Below, piece after piece: positions 58,835-64,000 of a DNA stretch of 64,000 bases. The notes under the pieces are model-generated. The model had not been told where the DNA came from. It saw only the letters and a list, made by a program, of their open reading frames with translations, and did not search any database. The stretch covers positions 1-64,000 of the forward strand of contig JACKOY010000020.1 of assembly GCA_024233935.1 (NCBI GenBank). Reading direction: 5' to 3'. Both the position numbers and the translations under genes were made by a program. Origin of the DNA: Spirochaetales bacterium. GTDB lineage: Bacteria > Spirochaetota > Leptospiria > Leptospirales > Leptonemataceae. Within the stretch, counting starts at the first letter, position 1. Every line of letters starts with the position of its first letter.

Positions 58835-59550
58835 CAGTCATCTCTGCCCAGCAGGCCCAAACGTAAAAGGAAATAAAGCAGGGTCACGACACCGGTCAGG
58901 GCCGCCGCCACGTAGGTCCAGGCCGCCGCGTTGAGCACTTCGTTGACGGCCTCGGTCTCGCGCTGGCCCGCGAACTGCATTTCACGCAGAATGCGTTTGG
59001 CCCGACTCGAGGCGTTGATTTCCACCGGGACCGTGACCAGCTGAAAGACCACGACGACCGTAAAACAGAGCACACCGGCAATGGCCACATACTTGCCCAG
59101 CACACTTCCGGTGAACATCATGAGGAAGAATCCGCCCATAATCAGAAGCCAGCTTGCCTTAGAACCAAACGAAGCCATGCCCACAATCGCCGAACGAAAG
59201 CCCAGCAGAGGATACTGCACTTTGTCCTGGATCGCGTGGCCCGCTTCGTGGGCCGCCACACCGGCTGCGGCGATGCTCACATCTGAGAAGGTCGCATCGG
59301 AAAGGCGCAGGGTTTTGGAGCGCGGATCGTAATGATCGGTCAACTGGCCGGGCACGCGCTCGACCCGGACGTTCGAGAGGCCCGCCCGGTCCAGGATGCG
59401 CCGGGCCACCTGAGAGCCGGTCATGCCCTGGCTGTTCTGGTAACCCTGCCAGCGGCCAAAAGCGTTCTTGACCCGAAACGAAGCCCACAGGCTGAGCAGC
59501 ATTGTGGGTCCGACCAGCAGCAGGTACAAAGGATCGATGCCGAAAAACAT
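58834..59550 (-). CDS. YugP-type zinc metallopeptidase
   Basis: A 238-residue membrane protein. The zinc-binding HExxH is HEAGHAIQD (about 100-108). Helices lie at the start (LYLLLVGPTMLLSLWAS), after the active site (WLLIMGGFFLMMF, VAIAGVLCFTVVVVFQLVTVPVEINAS) and at the end. The N-xxSRAKxxL segment and EAVNEVLNAAAWTYVAAAL are typical of the YugP family of putative neutral zinc peptidases. It is the first of three overlapping genes with the small protein and the TPM-like protein. Confidence 0.85.
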   Translation of the reverse strand: MFFGIDPLYLLLVGPTMLLSLWASFRVKNAFGRWQGYQNSQGMTGSQVARRILDRAGLSNVRVERVPGQLTDHYDPRSKTLRLSDATFSDVSIAAAGVAAHEAGHAIQDKVQYPLLGFRSAIVGMASFGSKASWLLIMGGFFLMMFTGSVLGKYVAIAGVLCFTVVVVFQLVTVPVEINASSRAKRILREMQFAGQRETEAVNEVLNAAAWTYVAAALTGVVTLLYFLLRLGLLGRDD

Positions 59551-59576
59551 AGACGGAAGCCTCCGAACACAACAAA

Positions 59577-59607
59577 GCCGGCGCCCGATGAAACGTCAAG
59601 CGCCGGC
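59577..59607 (-). terminator. Probable terminator of the TMEM43-type gene
   Basis: GCCGGCGC (59577-59584) and GCGCCGGC (59600-59607) form a perfect 8-bp stem with a 15-nt loop. On the minus strand it is followed by TTTGTTG, a weak T-rich tail. It lies about 45 nt after the stop of the TMEM43 homologue and 26 nt upstream of the peptidase start. Confidence 0.5.
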
Positions 59608-59651
59608 CCAAAGAATGCGACGGGCTTTCGCCCGCCGCCACTACTGATAGA

Positions 59652-60806
59652 TCAGCCCTTCGGAGCGGCGCCCGCTGCCGGCGCTCCTGCATTTTTCTTT
59701 TTGGCCATCATCACAAGGCCGACAATGGCGGCCGCTGCCACCACGAGCAGAATGATGCCCATAACCGGTCGCGCTGCGATCCAGGCGATTGCCATCACCA
59801 CGAATGAAATGAACAGCGCGATCAGAAACGCGAAGAAACCGATGCCGGCCGAAATCAATCCGCCAACCAGCGGGATTACGTCGGCCAGTTCCTTGAGCGG
59901 ATTAAAAATCATGCCGATGCCGATCGCCATGAGAATGATCCCCCCGATGCGCAGCCCCCATTTGAGAGTCGCGTCGGCTTCCTCCTCGGCCTGAATCATT
60001 TGCTCTCCACTCAAAATACCCGGCTCCAGGCGATTGAACTCCTTGCCGTTTGCGCCAACCCAGGCCGTGAAGGAGTTGCCACGTTGCTGGGCGAGCACTG
60101 TTACATCCTGAGGTTGTGTTACGACCCGAAAGCCGATGCGATAGTCGCCCACCTGATTGCTGCTCGGAGAACCGCTGCCAGCGTAGACCTTGCCGTTGTC
60201 GAGAGTCACCTGGCCCGGCAATTCGCCCCGGAAGTTGTCCAGTTCCGCCTCGGTGACCGCGCGGTCGTTGCCCTGATTGATCTGACCGATCAAAGGCGCA
60301 CTCAACCGAAAGGCGCCCATCTTGACGTTTGTGGCCACCAGGTCATTGCCGCGGTGGCGCATGGGCGGATTGCTATGCCCGGATTCGTGAAAACGACTCG
60401 AATCAATGGGAGTCGAAGACCACGTGCTTTCGTAGCGATACGTTGGCCGGTTATTGCTGTTGCTACTGTTGTTGTTGCTATTATTATTGTTACGCTCCTC
60501 AATTTCGCGCCACTGATACATTTCCACCGAACGCTCCAGCTTGATGGCGTTTTCGCTGATGCGAAAGACCGGGTCGGTCAGAACGTCATCGGTGGTTGCA
60601 CTGCCACTGGCAACCACCAGCTTGCCTTCGTTGGAGTTGTTTACGCTATCGCTGGATACCTCGATAAACGCGCCACCGGCCGCCTCGGTGTCCTGGGCGT
60701 TCTTAACGGCCTTGCCTTCGTTCCACCAGATCAAGCTTACGGCGCCGACGGTGGCCACGAGCCCAAAGCCGACGCTGGCTATGGATGATTTGATTTTTTC
60801 TAACAT
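59652..60806 (-). CDS. TMEM43 (LUMA) family membrane protein
   Basis: A 384-residue protein that matches TMEM43 along its length: an N-terminal helix (VGFGLVATVGAVSLIWWNEGKAVK), a large loop with VEMYQWREIEE, YRYESTWSS, DSSRFHESGHSNPP and VGDYRIGFRVV, and four C-terminal helices (GLRIGGIILMAIGIGMIF, LVGGLISAGIGFFAFLIALFI, WIAARPVMGIILLVVAAAAIVG). TMEM43 is best known from the nuclear envelope of animals; bacterial members occur in several phyla and their function is unknown. An asparagine/serine-rich stretch of 14 residues interrupts the loop after the YQW motif. Confidence 0.85.
   Translation of the reverse strand: MLEKIKSSIASVGFGLVATVGAVSLIWWNEGKAVKNAQDTEAAGGAFIEVSSDSVNNSNEGKLVVASGSATTDDVLTDPVFRISENAIKLERSVEMYQWREIEERNNNNSNNNSSNSNNRPTYRYESTWSSTPIDSSRFHESGHSNPPMRHRGNDLVATNVKMGAFRLSAPLIGQINQGNDRAVTEAELDNFRGELPGQVTLDNGKVYAGSGSPSSNQVGDYRIGFRVVTQPQDVTVLAQQRGNSFTAWVGANGKEFNRLEPGILSGEQMIQAEEEADATLKWGLRIGGIILMAIGIGMIFNPLKELADVIPLVGGLISAGIGFFAFLIALFISFVVMAIAWIAARPVMGIILLVVAAAAIVGLVMMAKKKNAGAPAAGAAPKG
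60450..60491 (-). repeat. AAT/AAC/AGC codon repeat encoding an Asn/Ser stretch
   Basis: Fourteen consecutive codons of AAC, AAT, AGC or AGT type (42 nt), encoding Asn and Ser, lie inside the TMEM43-type gene. The plus strand reads as a GTT/ATT/GCT repeat. It is far more AT-rich than the rest of the gene and looks like a trinucleotide-expansion-type insertion. In animal TMEM43 the same place holds a charged linker. Confidence 0.8.
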
Positions 60807-60946
60807 AGATTCTTGTTACTCCCCTGAGTTGGTCCCTGCATCTAAGGCGGGAGCGAAAACCCGGCAACCAAAAAAGGCAAAAAAGAACGCCGACCGGAGC
60901 TTCGGGAAATCACTTTACAGCACGGTGCGCCGCGCCAGGTTGCAGC

Positions 60947-61684
60947 GTGCCCCGGCTGTCCGCCATCCTGCTTTTGGTCCTCTCCTTCCCGACCGCCTGT
61001 GTGGTTTCCCAGACGCGGTACGACGAACTCCAGGCCGAGCTGGATCAGACCCGGGCCGATTTAGCCGAACGCGACGAACAGCTGGCCAACATTGTGCGCG
61101 AACGCTCCGCCCTTCAGGAATCGGTCGAGCAAATGACCGAGGCCCTGGCCACGGTGCGGGCCCGAAACGCGGAAGCCGCGCGCCGCATGCAGAGTTATCA
61201 GGACCTGCTGGCGCGCTTTCGCAGCCTCATCGACGCGGGTCGGCTCCAGGTCAAGATTGAACGCGGGCGAATGGTTGTGGTTTTGCCCTCGGACGTGCTC
61301 TTTCGTAGCGGAGACGCGTTTTTGTCCCCGGACGGGCAGCGAGCCGTACGGGAGATTACGGCCGTGCTCGTGACAATTACGGAACGCGAGTTTCAAGTGG
61401 AAGGTCACACCGACAACGTTCCTATTCGAACGGCGCTTTATCCTTCCAACTGGGAGCTGTCCACGGCCCGTGCCGTGAATGTCGTCAAAACCATGATCGA
61501 AGCCGGCATGGCGCCGGGCAACGTCAGCGCCGCTGGCTACGGCGAGTACCGCCCGACGCTGCCAAATACTTCCGAAGAGAATCGGCGCGCGAATCGACGT
61601 ATTGAGATTGTGGTTGTGCCGGACCTTTCGGGACTGCCCGGCTTTGAGGAGCTCAACGAGTTGTCCCGCGAAGAAAACCCGTGA
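60947..61684 (+). CDS. OmpA-domain lipoprotein with coiled coil
   Basis: A 245-residue lipoprotein (start GTG). Lipobox F-P-T-A-C places the lipid on Cys18. A coiled coil (about 22-80: YDELQAELDQTRADLAERDEQLANIVRERSAL) is followed by an OmpA/MotB C-terminal domain (VLPSDVLFRSGDAFLSPDGQRAV, VEGHTDNVPIRTALYPSNWELSTARAVNVV, AAGYGEYRPTLPN) with the peptidoglycan-binding Asp and Arg. It anchors the membrane to the cell wall. Its last 4 nt overlap the start of mnmC (GTGA), so both are coupled. Confidence 0.85.
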   Translation: MPRLSAILLLVLSFPTACVVSQTRYDELQAELDQTRADLAERDEQLANIVRERSALQESVEQMTEALATVRARNAEAARRMQSYQDLLARFRSLIDAGRLQVKIERGRMVVVLPSDVLFRSGDAFLSPDGQRAVREITAVLVTITEREFQVEGHTDNVPIRTALYPSNWELSTARAVNVVKTMIEAGMAPGNVSAAGYGEYRPTLPNTSEENRRANRRIEIVVVPDLSGLPGFEELNELSREENP

Positions 61685-63621
61685 GCCGGTTGCGCGATCC
61701 GCGCATCGAATGGCGCGAAGGCCTGCCCTACTCCCCGATTTTTGAGGACGTTTACTTCTCCCGCGAAGGCGGACCCGCGGAAGTGGAACACGTCTTTTTA
61801 GATGGCAACCGACTGACCGAAAGATTCGCGCGGACCGCGGGCCTGTTTCGGATCGGAGAGATTGGTTTCGGAACCGGTCTCAACTTCCTGGTGTGCGCGC
61901 AGCGTTTTCTTGAGGCTGCGCCCAAAACTGCCGGGCTCGAATTCGTTTCGGTCGAAGGATTGCCGCTTTCAAAAACGGACCTGAAGCGCGCCCTGGACAC
62001 GGCCCTGGTGGGCCATGCGGCGCAAACGCTATCGCACGAACTGATCGCAGCCTACCCGGAACCTTTGCTGCCGGGATTTTTTGGGCGGGAACTTTTTGGC
62101 GGCCGCGTGCGACTGCTGCTTCTTCTGGGGGAAGCGACGGAGATGCTGTCGGAACTCCAGAGCCCACCGCTGAACGCCTGGTTTCTGGACGGCTTTGCGC
62201 CGGCGCGCAATCCGGAGCTCTGGAGCGCCGCCCTGTTTCGAGAAGTACGACGGCTCTCCGCGCGGGAAACCAGCTTTGCCACCTTCAGCGCCGCCGCGGT
62301 GGTTCGGGATGGTCTCGGCGAGTTGGGATTTGCAATCGAAAAGTGTGCGGGCTTTGCAAACAAAAAGCACATGCTGCGCGGCTTCCTGGAAGTGGGCGAA
62401 ACGCCGGCCGAACTCCGCCCACCCCGAAGCGCGATCGTGGTCGGCGGCGGGCTGGCGGGGGCTGCGGTCACCAGATCCCTGGCGCGCCGCGGCGTACAGG
62501 TCACGTTGATCGAAGAACAGAGCGAACTTGCGGCCCTGGCGTCCGGAAATCCGGTCGGTGTGGCGGTCCCGGTGCTCACGGCGGAGCCCACGCACCTGAG
62601 CCGATTGACCCGGGCCGGTCTGGACGGCTTACACCAGGAACTTTCGAAACCAGGCGGCGACGCCATCGTCTGCGGCGAGCCGGGTGCACTTCATCTGGGC
62701 TTTAACGAATACTTCGAGCGCCGTTTCGAACGCGGATTGCGTGGTCCGGACGCGCTGCCGGCGGGCTTTGCCCGGCCGGTGAACCCGTCCGAAGCTTCCG
62801 AAATCGCGGGGCTGAACGTAATGGGCGGCGGCGTGTATTTTGGCCAGGCTCTGGTCTTGCGTCCGCGGGCCCTGACGCAATTGCGAACCAGCGCCAGCGG
62901 TGTGCAGCTTCTGCTGCGCCATCGTGTGAAGCGCCTGCTCCGGGAGGACGGCGAATGGCTGGCCCTGGACGCTCAGGGTCACAAACTGGCGCACGCGTCG
63001 TGTCTTGTGCTCGCCTGTGCGCACGAGGTCGAAAACCTGGAAATGCCGTTGGAAAGGCCCGTCGCGCTCCCACTTGTAAAGGTGCGCGGACAACTGTTGT
63101 TTTATCCGGCCAATGACAGAAGCGCCGATCTCAGGGTCCCGGTCTGCTACGACGGTTACATCACGCCGGCTCTCGACGGACAGCACTGCATTGGCGCCAC
63201 CTTCGAACACTGGAACACCGAAAGCGCCATAGATCCCGAACAAAGCAAGAAGCTGCACGATCGCGCAGCCGGTTTTGTGCCGGCCTTTGCCCCGGTTCCG
63301 GATGGGAGCGACTGGACCAGGCAGGCGCGGGTGGCCTTTCGAACCACGAGTCGGGATCGCCTGCCGATTGTGGGCGCCCTCAAAGATGCGGCCGACCCGC
63401 GAGCCAATGGACTCTACATTTCGACCGCTCTCGGTTCGCGCGGCCTCGTGTTTTCAGGCCTGGCCGGTGAATTGACCGCTGAGTTGATTTTGGGCCGCGC
63501 CCAATCGATCGAGGGCAGTCTTTCGGCGGCGCTCAAGCCGGAGCGTTTTGTTTTGCGCGCGAAGAAGAAAGCGGCCGCCGCACGAGCGCGCAAACATAGA
63601 CGAAGACCGAAAACAGGATGA
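61681..63621 (+). CDS. mnmC: Bifunctional tRNA modification protein MnmC
   Basis: A 646-residue fusion that completes 5-methylaminomethyl-2-thiouridine in tRNA wobble positions. The N-terminal methyltransferase domain has IEWREGLPYSPIFEDVYFS, the SAM motif EIGFGTGLNFLV and LDGFAPARNPELWS. The C-terminal FAD oxidoreductase has the dinucleotide fold IVVGGGLAGAAVTRSLARRGVQVTLIEE and RTTSRDRLPIVGAL. The C-terminus is a basic tail (KKKAAAARARKHRRRPKTG). Start GTG overlaps the OmpA lipoprotein stop. Its 3' end overlaps the convergent permease gene by 89 nt. Confidence 0.92.
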   Translation: MSRLRDPRIEWREGLPYSPIFEDVYFSREGGPAEVEHVFLDGNRLTERFARTAGLFRIGEIGFGTGLNFLVCAQRFLEAAPKTAGLEFVSVEGLPLSKTDLKRALDTALVGHAAQTLSHELIAAYPEPLLPGFFGRELFGGRVRLLLLLGEATEMLSELQSPPLNAWFLDGFAPARNPELWSAALFREVRRLSARETSFATFSAAAVVRDGLGELGFAIEKCAGFANKKHMLRGFLEVGETPAELRPPRSAIVVGGGLAGAAVTRSLARRGVQVTLIEEQSELAALASGNPVGVAVPVLTAEPTHLSRLTRAGLDGLHQELSKPGGDAIVCGEPGALHLGFNEYFERRFERGLRGPDALPAGFARPVNPSEASEIAGLNVMGGGVYFGQALVLRPRALTQLRTSASGVQLLLRHRVKRLLREDGEWLALDAQGHKLAHASCLVLACAHEVENLEMPLERPVALPLVKVRGQLLFYPANDRSADLRVPVCYDGYITPALDGQHCIGATFEHWNTESAIDPEQSKKLHDRAAGFVPAFAPVPDGSDWTRQARVAFRTTSRDRLPIVGALKDAADPRANGLYISTALGSRGLVFSGLAGELTAELILGRAQSIEGSLSAALKPERFVLRAKKKAAAARARKHRRRPKTG

Positions 63622-64000
63622 TGGTCGCGCCGGTGCTCAGATTCAAATAGTACGAAGCCATCAGTCCGCCGGTGATGAGAAAAAGCGAAATCAGAGAGGT
63701 CGCCACCATAATGCCGCGCAAATTATAGATGAGGCGTCCGGCAATGGCGGCGGGCATGGTAAAAAGGGCAATCACGAGAATCAAACCGACCACGCGAATG
63801 AGAACCACCACGGCGCAGGCTACCAACACCAGAAGCAAGAGGTAGACAAGATTCACGCGCACGCCCCGTACGCTGGCAAACTCTTCGTCAAAAGAAACCG
63901 CCACCAGCTGACGGTAGAGCAAGAGGACCGAAAGCACAATCAACACGTCCAGGGCGACAATTAACATCAGATCGTTGTCAGACACAGCAAGCAGACTCCC
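63533..64000 (-). CDS. Metal ABC transporter permease, C-terminal part (cut by window edge)
   Basis: The open frame runs to the right edge. The visible 155 residues match the ABC-3 (ZnuB/MntB/TroC-type) permease family: LVAVSFDEEFASVRGVRVNLVYLLLLVLVACAVVVLIRVVGLILVIALFTMPAAIAGRL is the family core, with the conserved Asp-Glu-Glu and A-x-x-x-G. It would be the membrane channel of a zinc, manganese or iron importer. No substrate-binding protein or ATPase is in the window. The last 89 nt overlap mnmC on the opposite strand. Confidence 0.85.
   Translation of the reverse strand, partial: GSLLAVSDNDLMLIVALDVLIVLSVLLLYRQLVAVSFDEEFASVRGVRVNLVYLLLLVLVACAVVVLIRVVGLILVIALFTMPAAIAGRLIYNLRGIMVATSLISLFLITGGLMASYYLNLSTGATIILFSVFVYVCALVRRPLSSSRAKQNAPA

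Noticed and set aside
1..64000. Insertion sequences, prophage, CRISPR arrays, tRNA or rRNA genes
   Set aside because: I looked for transposase and integrase motifs, direct repeat arrays and tRNA-like cloverleafs in all gaps and found none. Not having a search tool, I could have missed a single tRNA.

Overview
The window is a GC-rich chromosomal segment (about 58-60% GC by eye) from a deep-branching relative of Leptospira (order Leptospirales, Spirochaetota). The best evidence is a LipL41-like lipoprotein followed 3 nt later by a small lipoprotein in the place of its partner Lep. It also has families known mainly from leptospires (DUF1574-type SGNH protein, DUF1577-type PilZ protein), many spirochaetal lipoproteins and a class A RNase P RNA. 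I see no insertion sequence, prophage, CRISPR array, tRNA or rRNA. It reads as ordinary core chromosome with several unusual domain fusions.

Layout. 1-5.7 kb: lipL41-lep, a lone receiver-domain protein, an MsbA-type ABC exporter with an enlarged first loop, and crotonyl-CoA carboxylase/reductase. 5.8-11.3 kb: a partly degenerate HD-GYP-type protein coupled to a 754-residue protein I do not recognise, then rnpB, then a second, more degenerate HD-type protein. 11.4-15.8 kb: small envelope proteins, a HerA-like ATPase, a STAS-MlaE fusion and MgtC. 15.9-28.0 kb: a long minus-strand run, in transcription order mutA, mutB, meaB, rpiA, osmC-like, a spore-photoproduct-lyase-like radical SAM gene, an OmpA/PD40 protein, a PilZ protein and hisS. 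28.1-41.5 kb: a tandem cNMP-domain regulator, TPR proteins, an outer-membrane barrel, a VWA-STAS fusion, an SGNH/MBOAT O-acylation pair, a pseudouridine synthase with no canonical start codon, and SH3 and HEAT-repeat envelope proteins. 41.7-44.0 kb: phaR with a candidate operator, diverging from a phosphoglycerate kinase homologue that has lost most substrate-binding basic residues, then secG. 44.2-51.3 kb: a PAS histidine kinase with a receiver-GHKL partner, a short sigma-70 factor, epmA and a Nudix hydrolase. 51.3-64 kb: an APC permease fused to EIIA-like and TrkA-C-like domains, a BASS transporter, yggU, acnA, a YugP-type peptidase cluster, a TMEM43 homologue with an asparagine-coding repeat, an OmpA lipoprotein, mnmC and the end of a metal ABC permease.

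How it fits together. Ccr, both methylmalonyl-CoA mutase subunits, MeaB, aconitase and PhaR fit an organism living on fatty acids or short acyl-CoAs, assimilating C2 units through the ethylmalonyl-CoA route and storing polyhydroxyalkanoate; this is inference from gene content. Two HD-type proteins, a PilZ protein, a cNMP-domain regulator, STAS and receiver-GHKL proteins make the region rich in signalling. The most interesting points are the degenerate phosphoglycerate kinase, the HD-type/754-residue pair, the VWA-STAS and permease-EIIA-TrkA-C fusions, and the candidate PhaR operator.
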